NCBI RefSeq assembly: GCF_002873455.1
Contig: NZ_MCUN01000054.1
Coordinates: forward strand, 124,001 to 188,000
Direction of reading: 5' to 3'
From: Vibrio splendidus
Lineage (GTDB): Bacteria > Pseudomonadota > Gammaproteobacteria > Enterobacterales > Vibrionaceae
Length of the DNA: 64,000 nucleotides
The notes under the pieces were generated by a model, which saw nothing but the letters and a program-made list of their open reading frames with translations, did not search any database and had not been told where the DNA came from. Shown one piece after another: positions 43,549 to 54,600 of the stretch (positions within the stretch are counted from its first letter, which is position 1; each line of letters opens with the position of its first letter). A program made the position numbers and the translations under genes.

Positions 43549-45243
43549 ATGTCCATTACAGTTCTGCTGTCATTCTTGTTATTTACTGGTTTTGTTGTCG
43601 CGTTTACCTACAACAAAGTTAAAAATGACAAGAACACTTCACAAGACGGTTTCTTTCTCGGCGGAAGAAGCTTAACCGGTGGTTTGATTGCCAGCTCCCT
43701 TATCTTAACTAACTTGAGCGCGACCAGTTTTGTTGGTATGAGCGCACAAGCTTACACCCACAACATGAGTGTTATGGGTTGGGAGGTGGCATCTGGTGTC
43801 ACCTTAGTGATTATTGCATTGATGCTAGTACCGCGTTATTTGAAGCAAGGGATTACGACCATTCCTGACTTTTTAGAGAGCCGTTACGACATGTCAGTGA
43901 AGAAGTTCGTGACCTTGCTTTTCTTGTGCCAATACGTCATCAATATTTTGCCAACCACACTTTATGCCGGTGCCGTTGTTTTAGGTGAGATTTTTGATGT
44001 TCAAGCGTTGTTGAATATTTCAGAATTCAGCTCGATCGCCCTTATTTCGGCGACAATCGGACTACTTGGTTTCTTTTATGCGATTTATGGTGGCCTGAAA
44101 GCGGTTGTGATTGCAGATACAATTAATGGTGTGGGCTTAATTGTTGGTGGCTTAATGATCCCTGTATTTGGTTTGATGGCATTGGGTGATGGTAGTTTTG
44201 GTGCTGGCTTAGATACACTACTTTATGCTGCGCCAGAGAAACTGCAGTCGGTTGGTACAGAGACCGATCCACTACCGTTCTCAACGCTATTTACTGGTCT
44301 ACTACTTGTGAACCTTTATTACTGGGGGACGGATCAATCAATCATCCAACGTGCGTTGGGTGCTAAGAACTTAAAAGAAGGTCAAAAAGGGGTAATTCTG
44401 GCTGGCGCAATCAAGGTTATCTCACCACTGTTCTTAATCATTCCAGGTATCATTGCTTTTCATATGTTTGGGGCGGATGCGGGTAATCCAGACACCATGT
44501 ATACGCGCTTGGTAAACGAAGTGTTGCCTAAACCATTAGTCGGTTTCTTTGTCGCAGTTATGTTTGGTGCCATCCTAAGTACCTTCAACGGTGTATTGAA
44601 CAGCTCTACGACGTTATTTGCATTGAACGTATACAAGCCTTTGTTTGGTCAAGGTAAAACGGATGAAGAGTTGGTGGATAAAGGTCGTATATTTGGCGTT
44701 GTGATTGCCATCATTTCTGTCTGTATTGCACCTTTCATCATGTATGCACCGGAAGGTTTGTTCCAATACCTACAGATGGTGGCGGGTTTCTTTAGTGTGC
44801 CAATCTTTACTATCGTGTTTGTTGGTTATGTCTCTAAGCGTGTGCCTGCCTTAGCTGCAAAAGTCGCGTTGGCGGTATTTGTAAGCTCATACGCTGCAAT
44901 GCAGTTAGTCTTCAAAACGCCAATTCACTTTTTACACCAGTTAGCGATTCTGTTTGTTGTGTGTACGACATTGATGTTCATCATTGGTCATTTCATGCCA
45001 CGTGAAGACGATTACGTCATGCCTGTGAATGAAAGCATTGATGTTACGCCTTGGGAGTTCCGCTTTGAAGCTTCAGCGATCATTCTTTACATGGTGCTAG
45101 GTGCTTACGTGATGTTCTCTGATGTCGGTTTTGTCTCTGATGATCCAACCATCATGCAAGTCTACGGTGTATGTGGCATTGTGATGTTGTTCGGGATTGT
45201 GGCTCGCTTAGCAAAGCGTAAGAAAGCACTTGCGACAGCGTAG
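43549..45243 (+). CDS. Sodium:solute symporter, YidK-like (SSS family)
   Basis: 564-residue membrane protein with about 14 helices. The N-terminal pattern DGFFLGGRSLTGGLIASSLILTNLSATSFVGMSAQAY and VMGWEV matches the YidK/SGLT branch of the SSS family. The partial substrate is unknown, but the neighbours (alpha-galactosidase, LacI regulator) suggest a galactoside or galactose. It differs from the shorter V. parahaemolyticus vSGLT. AAGGA lies before ATG 43549. Terminator follows. Confidence 0.88.
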   Translation: MSITVLLSFLLFTGFVVAFTYNKVKNDKNTSQDGFFLGGRSLTGGLIASSLILTNLSATSFVGMSAQAYTHNMSVMGWEVASGVTLVIIALMLVPRYLKQGITTIPDFLESRYDMSVKKFVTLLFLCQYVINILPTTLYAGAVVLGEIFDVQALLNISEFSSIALISATIGLLGFFYAIYGGLKAVVIADTINGVGLIVGGLMIPVFGLMALGDGSFGAGLDTLLYAAPEKLQSVGTETDPLPFSTLFTGLLLVNLYYWGTDQSIIQRALGAKNLKEGQKGVILAGAIKVISPLFLIIPGIIAFHMFGADAGNPDTMYTRLVNEVLPKPLVGFFVAVMFGAILSTFNGVLNSSTTLFALNVYKPLFGQGKTDEELVDKGRIFGVVIAIISVCIAPFIMYAPEGLFQYLQMVAGFFSVPIFTIVFVGYVSKRVPALAAKVALAVFVSSYAAMQLVFKTPIHFLHQLAILFVVCTTLMFIIGHFMPREDDYVMPVNESIDVTPWEFRFEASAIILYMVLGAYVMFSDVGFVSDDPTIMQVYGVCGIVMLFGIVARLAKRKKALATA

Positions 45244-45264
45244 TGAGTTCGAATAATTAAAATG

Positions 45265-45301
45265 AAAACGCCGCTCCTTGGAAATAGGGAGCGGCGTTTT
45301 T
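45265..45301. terminator. Bidirectional terminator of the symporter and MATE genes
   Basis: CGCCGCTCC (45269-45277) pairs with GGAGCGGCG (45288-45296), with A and T runs on the two sides. The two genes converge here. Confidence 0.9.
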
Positions 45302-45335
45302 CGGTCTTATGAAGATAAACGTAAGGCTAAACGTT

Positions 45336-46676
45336 CTAGAACGAGAATCGAGTCCATTTCTTTGCTCGCCAACGATACGCCATGATGATTCCTCTGAACC
45401 ATTCGTCCATAGCGATAGCCATCCACGCGCCAAACACACCATAACCCCAATGTACGCCAAGCAAGTAACTCATAGCGACGCCAATCCCCCACATGCTAAG
45501 TATGCCCATCTTGACTGGAAACTTTATGTCGCCCGTCGCTTTTAGACATGAGATGAAGATCAGATTAAATACACGGCCAGCTTCTAACAAGATTGAACCC
45601 GCAATGAGCATTGCGGCAAGGGCGATGATTTCAGGATCTTGAGTGAACAGATCTAGGATTTCGAAGCGGAACAGGTAGACCATACAAGTAATGCTAGTCG
45701 AGGCGATAAAGCCAACCACAAAGTAACGTTGTACACGGCTCGTTATTTCGTCTACCCAACCTTTACCGATGTAGTAACCCGTTTGAATTTGGCTACCTTG
45801 ACCAATGGCTAAAGCAAACGCAAAAGAGAGGCGAGCAATGTTTTGTGCATAAGTAAATGCAGCTAATGATGAGGTACCCATTTGCACAATAAAGAAGGTA
45901 ATCGTGATTTGCGCCATGTTGTAAGAGAGCACCTCGCCAGCGTTCATCGAGCCGATCTTAATGATTTTTTGATAGATAGATTTAGGCACTGATTGGAACT
46001 GCTTGAGAGGTAACTTTATGTCCTTGCTTCTTACGACACCAACTAAGATTAGTAGACCAATGGTTTGGCTAATGACAGTTGCCGTAGCAACCCCTTGTAC
46101 ACCGTATACTGGTAAACCAAAAGGTTGATATAGCGCGCAGTAGTTACCAAACACATTGATAACACCGGCTATTAGGTTGATGACCATTGGTGACTTAGAG
46201 TAGCCATGGCTGCGCAGAATCGTCGTTAGCACAACGCCAATCGTCACGTTGAAGGTGAGGGCACCACTGATAAATAGGTACTCTTGAGCGTATTGTTCAA
46301 CTTGCGCTTCAAGTTGATAAAGCGGGATAAAATACTCTGCACCAAGAACCGCAATAATACTGAGCAATACGCCAGTAATAATGGCTAAGATAATGCTCGC
46401 CACGCCCACATGAGCGCTTTCTTCATCGCGAGATGCACCATTATACTGTGCGATTAATATGCCTGTTCCGCTACTGACCATGGTCGAGACGATGATCAGA
46501 AAAAAGGATATCTGAGAGATAACACCAACGGCAGACACGGCTTTGTCTGAGTATCCCGATAACATGAATACATCACTGGTATTAAGGGCTGTTCTTAATA
46601 GAACTTCGATAAAAATAGGCCAAGTGAGCGCAACGATTCCCATGCGTTTATTTAGGGTGGAATCAGCAGTAGGCAT
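45336..46676 (-). CDS. MATE-family efflux transporter
   Basis: 446-residue, 12-helix inner-membrane exporter of the MATE family (multidrug/toxic compound exchange with Na+ or H+). The beginning NKRMGIVALTWPIFIEVLLRTALNTSDVFMLSGYSDKAVSAVGV is characteristic, and the two-halves layout (ISQTIGLLILVGVVRSK about mid-protein) is complete. It interrupts the galactoside gene set without clear relation. It is convergent with the symporter, and transcribed from its own promoter. Confidence 0.9.
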   Translation of the reverse strand: MPTADSTLNKRMGIVALTWPIFIEVLLRTALNTSDVFMLSGYSDKAVSAVGVISQISFFLIIVSTMVSSGTGILIAQYNGASRDEESAHVGVASIILAIITGVLLSIIAVLGAEYFIPLYQLEAQVEQYAQEYLFISGALTFNVTIGVVLTTILRSHGYSKSPMVINLIAGVINVFGNYCALYQPFGLPVYGVQGVATATVISQTIGLLILVGVVRSKDIKLPLKQFQSVPKSIYQKIIKIGSMNAGEVLSYNMAQITITFFIVQMGTSSLAAFTYAQNIARLSFAFALAIGQGSQIQTGYYIGKGWVDEITSRVQRYFVVGFIASTSITCMVYLFRFEILDLFTQDPEIIALAAMLIAGSILLEAGRVFNLIFISCLKATGDIKFPVKMGILSMWGIGVAMSYLLGVHWGYGVFGAWMAIAMDEWFRGIIMAYRWRAKKWTRFSF

Positions 46677-46891
46677 TTAGGTTTTCTCAAAAAAAAGGTA
46701 GGCGACACTATAGTTTAGCCATTATTGAGTAAACGACTATCAAATTAATGTCCGGATAGCGGTTAAGGATAAAGAAAGTTTAAATAAGTTCGTTTACCCA
46801 CAATCTTGACCGTGATTGATGAAACTTCTGAGAAAGTTTCATAAAGATATCGAACCAGAAGGAAGGTACTTTGCAGATAAGGGTTAAAGTA
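46677..46891. other. Intergenic region between MATE and ABC ATPase genes
   Basis: About 215 bases with no supportable gene. It should contain the MATE promoter; the terminator of the ABC ATPase gene lies just to its right. Confidence 0.5.
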
Positions 46892-46916
46892 AAGCTGGTG
46901 TTGTCCACCAGCTTAA
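46890..46916 (-). terminator. Terminator of the ABC ATPase gene
   Basis: AAGCTGGTG (46892-46900) pairs with CACCAGCTT (46906-46914); on the minus strand it is followed by TACTTTAA. The T run is modest. Confidence 0.65.
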
Positions 46917-46937
46917 TATGTTTCTGTATTCTTTGAT

Positions 46938-48020
46938 TTAGTTGATTCTCTGCCCTTCGACATCAAACAGGTGGCAATCTTTTGATGAGAAATTTAGATT
47001 TAGAGATTGATAACGTGTGACTTCTTGATCGCCGGGTAAATGAACTTTAAAGCTGTCTACGCCACAAGACTGACCAAACATATAGGTACTGTTTCCTAGC
47101 CTTTCTACGACTTCACTCTGGAACTCAATGCTGATATCTGACTCGCCGTTGATCTCTAAGTGTTCTGGTCGAATACCAAGAGTCAGCTTTTGGCCTTCGG
47201 CTAGGCCATCACCTGGTATTGGCAGAATGATTTTACTTAGGCCATTAACGGTTAGTTCAGCGTGTGTTTCCGAGGTGTTATTCACCACACATGGTAAGAA
47301 GTTCATTTTTGGGGAACCGATAAAGCCTGCCACAAACTCATTTTGTGGAGAGTGATACAGTTCGAGTGGAGAACCGACTTGTTCGACTCGACCGTCTCTC
47401 AGTACTACGATCTTGTCAGCAAGTGTCATGGCTTCTACCTGATCGTGCGTAACGTAAATCATAGTGTTTTGCAGATCTTGGTGTAATTTGGCGATTTGTA
47501 AGCGCATGTCGACACGAAGTTCAGCATCTAAGTTTGATAAAGGCTCGTCGAATAAGAACACTCTTGGGTTGCGAACAATTGCTCGACCGATAGCAACACG
47601 CTGACGTTGTCCACCTGACAGTTCTTTAGGTTTTCGCTTCAATAAAGGCTCTAGTTGAAGCGTTTTCGCTGCACTAGTGACCTGCTTCTCTACGGTTTCT
47701 TTGGCAACACCGTTCATTTTAAGGCCAAAGCCCATGTTTTCTTCAACGGTCATGTGAGGGTAGAGTGCGTAGGATTGGAATACCATTGCCACGCCACGCT
47801 CGGCAGGATCAACATCGTTAACAAGATCATCACCAATATGGATCTCACCTTCAGTAATCTCTTCCAAGCCAGCAACTAAGCGTAAGAGGGTTGATTTACC
47901 GCAACCAGACGGCCCAACGAATACTACGAATTCGCCGTTAGTTATTTCTAGATCAACACCATGGATCGTTTGAACATCACCATATCGTTTGATGACCTGT
48001 TTTAAGCTGATATCAGCCAT
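46938..48020 (-). CDS. Sugar ABC transporter ATP-binding subunit (UgpC/MalK type)
   Basis: 360-residue ATPase of a carbohydrate ABC importer. Walker A is GPSGCGKST (36-44), the signature LSGGQRQRVAIGRAIVR, Walker B VFLFDEPLSNLD, and the H-loop YVTHDQ; the C-terminal TOBE-like regulatory domain follows. GGAGAG precedes ATG 48020. It is divergent from the two permease genes across a 296-base gap holding a LacI-type operator. Such ATPases can serve several permeases, so it may also energise others. Confidence 0.94.
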   Translation of the reverse strand: MADISLKQVIKRYGDVQTIHGVDLEITNGEFVVFVGPSGCGKSTLLRLVAGLEEITEGEIHIGDDLVNDVDPAERGVAMVFQSYALYPHMTVEENMGFGLKMNGVAKETVEKQVTSAAKTLQLEPLLKRKPKELSGGQRQRVAIGRAIVRNPRVFLFDEPLSNLDAELRVDMRLQIAKLHQDLQNTMIYVTHDQVEAMTLADKIVVLRDGRVEQVGSPLELYHSPQNEFVAGFIGSPKMNFLPCVVNNTSETHAELTVNGLSKIILPIPGDGLAEGQKLTLGIRPEHLEINGESDISIEFQSEVVERLGNSTYMFGQSCGVDSFKVHLPGDQEVTRYQSLNLNFSSKDCHLFDVEGQRIN

Positions 48021-48316
48021 GCTCTCTCCTTGCTTCGTTGGACTACATCACTTTGCCTTTAAAACATACGCTCTCATCAGAAATTTGTTAGATGCCTCGG
48101 GTAAATTATTGATCCCGGTCATACAAATTTTACAATTCATACTGATTTTTGTGGAAACGTTTACAAAATTAGAACATAACTGTGCGTAATGTTATCAATA
48201 AGCCTAATATTTGAACGTAATCACCATAAATGCTGAGTTGCTAGATTAAATTTAGAAATCTAGGTGGAAATTTATCAAATAGTAAATGAAGCTTTGAATA
48301 CAAGGAATTCCGGGAA
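48021..48316. promoter_or_regulatory. Divergent promoter region of the ABC transporter
   Basis: 296 bases between the ATPase gene and the permease operon. It is AT-rich and carries one LacI-type palindrome (48152-48165). No gene is seen; promoters for both directions should lie here. Confidence 0.55.
48150..48168. promoter_or_regulatory. LacI-family-type operator of the ABC transporter genes
   Basis: TGGAAACGTTTACA (48152-48165) within TTGTGGAAACGTTTACAAAA. It is CpG-centred but has AAACGTTT in the middle, unlike the two operators near 41 kb, so it may bind another LacI-type repressor. Confidence 0.6.
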
Positions 48317-49237
48317 ATGGAGCAATCTGTGAAAACGATATACCCAGAAAATCGCATCCCATCGGCCAAGAAGAAAAGACGTATTAGTTCTAAGGTATCG
48401 CCTTGGTTGTTCTTGGCACCTGCTATCGCCATCTTTTCTCTCTATGTTGTTTATCCAATTTTGGACAGCATTTGGCTCAGTTTCTTTGAGTGGGACGGGC
48501 TAGGTGAGAAAGAGTGGGTAGGGCTTGAGAACTATCGCGAACTGTTTGACTCAGATGCGTTCTACACTTCCTTAACGAATAATTTCCTTTGGTTGATATT
48601 CTTTATGCTCGCGCCACCTTGTGGCTTGGCGATTGCCCTTTTCTTAAACCAACAAGTGAAAGGCATTCGTGTCGTTAAATCCTTATTTTTCTTCCCCTTT
48701 GTTATCTCTCAAGTGGTGGTTGGACTCGTATTTTCTTGGTTCTATGACCCGTCATTCGGTCTTTTTAACATGGTATTGGGTGCGTTCGGTTTTGAGCCTG
48801 TGTCAATACTCGCGGACGAAGACTATGTGACCTACGGAATCATTGCTGCTGGCCTATGGCCACAAATCTCTTACTGCATGATCTTGTATCTCACTGGGTT
48901 GAACAATCTCGACCCAGAGCAATTAGAAGCGGCGCGACTGGATGGCGCAAAAAAGTGGCGCATGCTCTGGTATGTGGTTCTTCCTCAACTAAGACCAGCG
49001 ACGTTTATTGCTGTAGTAGTGACCGTGATAGGTGCCCTGCGCTCTTTCGATTTAGTGGCAACCATGACGGCTGGTGGACCTTGGGGAAGCTCGACGGTAC
49101 TGGCGTATCAAATGTATGAAGAGTCTATTTTTAACTATCGAATGGGTTACGGTGCGGCGGTTTCTGTGGTGCTGTTTCTGATTATGGATATCTATATCGC
49201 TTACTTCTTGTGGCGCATGTTAAGGAGTGAAAAATAA
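48317..49237 (+). CDS. Sugar ABC transporter permease (MalF type)
   Basis: 306-residue inner-membrane permease with six to seven helices, beginning SPWLFLAPAIAIFSLYVVYPILDSIWLSFFEWDG. The EAA loop contacting the ATPase is EAARLDGAKKWRMLWYVVLPQLRP. AAGGA lies upstream of ATG 48317. Its stop shares a base with the next start (TAATG), so the two permeases are coupled. Confidence 0.93.
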   Translation: MEQSVKTIYPENRIPSAKKKRRISSKVSPWLFLAPAIAIFSLYVVYPILDSIWLSFFEWDGLGEKEWVGLENYRELFDSDAFYTSLTNNFLWLIFFMLAPPCGLAIALFLNQQVKGIRVVKSLFFFPFVISQVVVGLVFSWFYDPSFGLFNMVLGAFGFEPVSILADEDYVTYGIIAAGLWPQISYCMILYLTGLNNLDPEQLEAARLDGAKKWRMLWYVVLPQLRPATFIAVVVTVIGALRSFDLVATMTAGGPWGSSTVLAYQMYEESIFNYRMGYGAAVSVVLFLIMDIYIAYFLWRMLRSEK

Positions 49238-50088
49238 TGTTTCCGCAACCACTTCAAAAAGCCGGTCGCTTTACTAATATCAGTTACCGAGTCGCGTTAC
49301 CTATCTCGATCGTAATGTGGTTGTTACCTCTTATTGCCGTGATGATGACGTCGATTCGTTCGATGGATGACATCAACAAAGGTAATTACTGGGGCTGGCC
49401 GAGCGAGATTCAGTTCATTGAAAACTACACCCAAGTTTTTACCTCGACCTCGATGGGGCAGTATTTAATCAATAGCTTGATCATCACGCTGCCAGCGGTC
49501 GCAGGTGCTGTCGCACTCTCGACTCTGGCCGGGTACGCCTTAGCGAAATACAACTTCAAAGCCAATGTGTGGATCTTTGCGATGTTCATTGCGGGCAACT
49601 TTGTTCCGTTCCAAATCTTGATGATTCCAGTACGTGATTTAACGATTGGACTTGGCCTTTACGATACTCATTGGGCGCTGATTTTCTTCCATATCGCTTT
49701 CCAAGCCGGTTTTTGTACCTTGTTCATGCGGAACTTTATTGTGGGTATTCCCGATGCGTTGATTGAAGCGGCGCGAGTGGAGGGCGTTAGTGAATGGAAA
49801 ATATTTTGGCATGTGGTGCTGCCTTTAGTACGCCCTGCATTAGCTGCTCTAGCCGTGTTGGTGTTTACCTTTATTTGGAATGACTTCTTCTGGGCGTTGG
49901 TATTGGTTCAGAGTGATGACGTTCGCCCAGTAACCGCGGGGCTTAGTTCACTGCAAGGCCAGTGGTTGGCGTCTTGGCAGTTTATGTCTGCCGGAGCGGT
50001 CGTAGCTGCCATTCCGCCCGTAGTGCTGTTCTTCACTATGCAGAAACACTTTATTGCTGGCCTGACATTAGGCGCGACTAAAGGGTAA
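49237..50088 (+). CDS. Sugar ABC transporter permease (MalG type)
   Basis: 283-residue second permease. The helix set includes LPISIVMWLLPLIAVMMTSIRS and the EAA loop EAARVEGVSEWKIFWHVVLPLVRPA. The extracellular and C-terminal parts (TLGATKG end) match the MalG/LacG group. It overlaps the upstream gene by one base. The binding-protein gene follows after a hairpin-containing gap. Confidence 0.93.
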   Translation: MFPQPLQKAGRFTNISYRVALPISIVMWLLPLIAVMMTSIRSMDDINKGNYWGWPSEIQFIENYTQVFTSTSMGQYLINSLIITLPAVAGAVALSTLAGYALAKYNFKANVWIFAMFIAGNFVPFQILMIPVRDLTIGLGLYDTHWALIFFHIAFQAGFCTLFMRNFIVGIPDALIEAARVEGVSEWKIFWHVVLPLVRPALAALAVLVFTFIWNDFFWALVLVQSDDVRPVTAGLSSLQGQWLASWQFMSAGAVVAAIPPVVLFFTMQKHFIAGLTLGATKG

Positions 50089-50118
50089 GCAACGAGATAA
50101 TAATCAATACAACAACCT

Positions 50119-50150
50119 AGCAATAGCGGTTGATTTAAGCCGTTATTGCT
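50119..50150 (+). other. Hairpin between permease and binding-protein genes
   Basis: AGCAATAGCGG pairs with CCGTTATTGCT (one G-U pair) around a 10-base loop, no T run. Such elements often separate expression levels of binding protein and permease mRNAs. Confidence 0.65.
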
Positions 50151-50265
50151 GACGATATCCCGAATGGATGAACCATTGAAGAGTAACTAAAACACGAACA
50201 ACCCTACGAGACAAAACAATAATAATTGGACTTAGTGAGCTTAGCTCTATAACAAGGACCTCAAT

Positions 50266-51492
50266 ATGAAATACGTGAAACATATCGCTGCTACGGCAGT
50301 GCTTGCTGCCTCCGTTTCTACAACAGCGTTTGCAGGAACCTTAGTCATCAACTCTGATGCTTCTGATCCAGCGCCCAAAGAAGCGTGGGGTGAGATCATC
50401 AATCGCTTTGAAAAAGAAAACCCAGATATTACGGTCAAGTACAACTTGTACGATCATGAGTCGTACAAAACAACGATTCGTAATTGGTTGGTCACTTCGC
50501 CGCCAGATGTGGTTTTTTGGTATGCGGGTAACCGAATGAAAGCATTCGTTGACCGTGGCTTGTTCGAAGACGTGAGTGACATTTGGACTGACAACAATAT
50601 GAAGCAAGATTTTGCGTCAGCCGCACCTGCAATGACGGTGAACGGCAAGCAATTTGGTGTGCCATACACGTATTATCAATGGGGTATCTACTACCGCAAA
50701 GACATCTTTGAGCAGTATGGAATTGCTGAACCTAAAACATGGGATGATCTTAAATCGGCATCTGCAACGCTTAAAGAAAATGGGGTTGCACCGTTTGCGA
50801 TTGGTACTAAGTACTTGTGGACTGCCGCGGGTTGGTTTGATTACATCAACATGCGTACCAACGGCTTGGATTTCCACATTCAATTGATGGAAGGCAAGGT
50901 GCCTTATTCTGATGAGCGTGTGAAGAAAACGTTCGCTAACTGGGCAGAGCTTGTTGAGCCTGGTTACTATCTAGAAAATCACGCCTCTTATTCATGGCAA
51001 GAAGCTCAGCCTTTCTTGTACAACGGTAAAGCGGCGATGTACCTAATGGGTAATTTCATTACGCCAAACTTCCCTGCTGAATTAGATGGCAAGATGGACT
51101 TCTTCCAATTCCCAGTGATCGATCCAAGTGTTCCTATGTCTGAAGATGCGCCAATGGATACGTTACACATTCCTTCTAAAGCGAAAAACAAGGAAGATGC
51201 TCGTAAGTTCCTAGAATTTGTTGCGCGTGCGGAAAATCAGCAACTCATCAATGAGATGCTGCTACAGATCCCGACCAACAATAAAGCCAAAGCGAAGTCA
51301 GACCCGTTCTTAGATAAAGGCGTAGCAATGCTGGCTTCTACCGAGGGCACGGCTCAGTTCTATGACCGAGACACCGATCCCGCGATGGCTAAAGAAGGCA
51401 TGAAGGGCTTCCAAGAGTTTATGGTTCACCCTGATCGAATCGAAAAAATCTTGAAGAAACTCGATAAGGTGAGTAAACGCGCCTTTAAGTAA
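50266..51492 (+). CDS. Sugar ABC transporter substrate-binding protein
   Basis: 408-residue periplasmic binding protein of the COG1653 (UgpB/MalE-like) group. A Sec signal MKYVKHIAATAVLAASVSTTAFA (cleavage after residue 23) is followed by a typical mature start (TLVINSDASDPAPKEAWGEIINRFEKENPDITV). AGGA lies upstream of ATG 50266. With two permeases and the divergent ATPase it forms one transporter. The location directly before lacZ suggests a galactoside ligand, e.g. lactose or a plant or algal galactan fragment, but ligand residues cannot be judged. Confidence 0.93.
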   Translation: MKYVKHIAATAVLAASVSTTAFAGTLVINSDASDPAPKEAWGEIINRFEKENPDITVKYNLYDHESYKTTIRNWLVTSPPDVVFWYAGNRMKAFVDRGLFEDVSDIWTDNNMKQDFASAAPAMTVNGKQFGVPYTYYQWGIYYRKDIFEQYGIAEPKTWDDLKSASATLKENGVAPFAIGTKYLWTAAGWFDYINMRTNGLDFHIQLMEGKVPYSDERVKKTFANWAELVEPGYYLENHASYSWQEAQPFLYNGKAAMYLMGNFITPNFPAELDGKMDFFQFPVIDPSVPMSEDAPMDTLHIPSKAKNKEDARKFLEFVARAENQQLINEMLLQIPTNNKAKAKSDPFLDKGVAMLASTEGTAQFYDRDTDPAMAKEGMKGFQEFMVHPDRIEKILKKLDKVSKRAFK

Positions 51493-51653
51493 TACTCCAA
51501 TAGCTGCAGCTGTTCTGGCTGCGGCTTTTCTTTCTTCTCTCAGGGATTATTGCTAGTGCTGTTTCGTTGGCGTTCGTATTGTTTGAACGTAATGGGGCGC
51601 TGAGCATCACTTGCAATGATTCACGTTGAATGGCTTTTGGCAAGGAACACTTC

Positions 51654-54600
51654 ATGAGAACTTTCTCTCAAATCATATCTGCCCGTGAGTGGGAAAATCA
51701 ACACATCACCCATCACAATGTCATTGAGGCTCATGCTCCTTTGAATGGTTACACCTCGTTGGCTGAGGCTGTGACGAAGAACTCGTCGAATACCTTGTCT
51801 CTCAATGGGGTTTGGAAGTTTCAGCTGTTCGATTCACCAGAGTTGGTCAGTGAAGAGGTTGTGTCTGAGCATTTTGATGACTCGATATGGGAGTCGATAG
51901 TGGTGCCAAGCAACTGGCAAATGCAAGGCTTTGATAAACCTATCTATACCAATGTGAAATATCCTTTTGCTGATAACCCTCCTTTCGTCCCTAGCGATAA
52001 CCCGACAGGGCTCTACCGAACGCGTTTTAATTGCACGGAACAGGAGTTATTAGACACTCATAGGCTGACCTTCGACGGTGTGAATTCTGCATTTCATTTG
52101 TGGTGTAACGGGAAGTGGGTTGGCTATTCGCAAGACAGTCGATTACCGGCTGAATTTGACGTGTCTGAATACTTACAAGCAGGCGAGAACACGCTCGTAG
52201 TCATGGTGCTGCGTTGGTCGGATGGTTCTTATCTTGAAGACCAAGATATGTGGTGGCTCAGCGGTATCTTCCGTGATGTGACTTTATTGAGAAAACCCAA
52301 GGTCGCAATTGAAGATGTTGGTATTGAGACTCAGCTAGATGCTTGCTATCGCGATGCGGTTTTAAAGGTTTCAGCGAAAATAACCAAGCACAGTAACGAG
52401 TTAGAAAGCTACTATAAGTTAAGATCTGAACTTTATGATGCTCAAGGGCTGTTGGTTTGCGAACCTCATATTGTGGGTTTTGGTGAGCGCTATGTTGATG
52501 AAAAAGGACCTTGGTCTGAAGTCGCTGAACACAGTATTTCAGTTGCGAATCCGAACAAGTGGAGTGCCGAGTCACCTTACCTATATCGTTGCGTGGTGTC
52601 ATTGCTAAATGAACATGATGAGCTTGTCGATTGTGAGGCTCACGATGTCGGCTTTCGAGCTGTTGAGATCAGTGATGGTTTGTTAAAGCTCAACGGAAAG
52701 CCTTTGCTGATTCGTGGTGTGAATCGCCATGAACATCACCCTGAATTGGGTCACACCATGACTCGTGAAGGGATGATTCAAGACATCAAGTTACTTAAGC
52801 AAAATAACTTCAATGCCGTTAGAACCGCCCATTATCCGAATCATCCATTGTGGTATGAGCTATGTGATGAGTATGGTCTGTATCTGGTTGATGAAGCGAA
52901 TGTGGAAACCCATGGTCAGTTTCCGATGTGTCGACTGTCCAATGACTCGTCGTGGTTGAATGCGTACATGAGGCGCATGACAAGGTTAGTGGAGCGCGAT
53001 AAAAACCACGCCAGCGTGATCATTTGGTCGCTAGGCAATGAGTCGGGGATTGGTCGAAATCACCATGCGATGTATCAATGGGTGAAACAAACTGATCCAA
53101 CTCGTCCCGTTCAGTATGAAGGTGGCGGGGCTGATACAGCCGCGACCGACATTTTATGCCCAATGTATGCACGGGTTGATTGGGATTTACCTGTGGTTGA
53201 GAGTCAACCTGAGGTGACACCTCGCGTCGGTATTCGCAAAGCCATCGCTCTGCCTAATGAGCACCGCCCTCTTATTCTCTGTGAGTACGCCCATGCAATG
53301 GGTAACAGTCTGGGTAGCTTTGATAAATACTGGCAAGCGTTTAGAGACAACCCAAGATTACAGGGCGGTTTTATCTGGGATTGGGTCGATCAAGGAATTA
53401 CCAAAACCGATTCAAACGGCAAACAGTATTGGGGATACGGTGGTGATTTCGGTGACGAGATTAATGATCGCCAGTTCTGTATTAATGGTTTGGTATTCCC
53501 AGACAGATCGGTGCATCCAACGCTGCATGAAGTGAAAAAAGCGCAACAGTTTTACCAATTCAAGCTAGTTTCTGCATCACCATTAGTGATCGAGATTACC
53601 AGTGAGTATTTATTTGATGCTGAGTCTGTCGAAACGCTTAATTGGAATATCACTCAAGATGGAATTGTTCAATGTCATGGCAGTATTGAACTGCTTGTTG
53701 AAGCTCAATCCAGTGTGCAGATCGAGCTTAATGGTGTGACTATTCCGAATACGGCCAACGCGCTTAATTACTTCAATCTAGAAGTGGTGTTAAATGCCGA
53801 TACGGCTTGGGCGGGTAAAGGTCATGTGACGGCGATTGAACAGCTGAGCCTGCCCACTCAGCCGCAATTAATGTTGGATGCCAACCTTTCACAATACCCA
53901 CCGAAAGTGATTGAAACCGACACGTTGCTGACAGTGATTGGCGATGCTTATCAGGTAGAGTTTGACAGATTATCTGGAACATTAGAGAGCTGGAAAATAA
54001 AAGGGGTGGAACAACTTGCCAGTGGCCTTAGAGATAACTTTTGTCGCGCACCATTAGACAACGATATTGGTGTCAGTGAAGCCAACCGAGTCGATCCCAA
54101 TTCATGGATAGCACGTTGGCAGGCGATGAGGTTAGATAGGCTCACTCCTGAGTGCATCGAATTTTCATGCATCAGTCAGAAAAACGGGGTGTCGGTGACA
54201 GCAAGAATTGCTCATGCAGTAGAAGAGCAGGTTCGTTTGTTGTCGACTTGGCAGTATCAATTGTTTGCCGATGGTGAGGTCGAATTAAATGTGGAAGTAC
54301 AGGCGGCGAAAGGCTTGCCGTCTTTACCTCGAGTGGGGTTAACATTTGGATTGAAAAACGTCCCTGATGGCGTGAGTTGGTTCGGTCGCGGACCTCATGA
54401 AAATTACCCAGACCGAAAGATATCAGCACATATGGGGCGATATCAGCAGAGCATTGAGCAAATGCACACTCCTTATATTTTCCCTTCAGACAGCGGCTTA
54501 CGTTCTGATGTTCGTGAGGCAAAGATTGGTAAATTTGAACTGAAAGGAGACTTCCACTTTTCTGTCAGTCGATTTGGGTTACTGCAGTTACAAAAGGCAA

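Noticed and set aside
45257..45545. Small frames on both strands near the MATE gene 3' end
   Set aside because: They overlap the terminator and the MATE coding region and look like chance frames.
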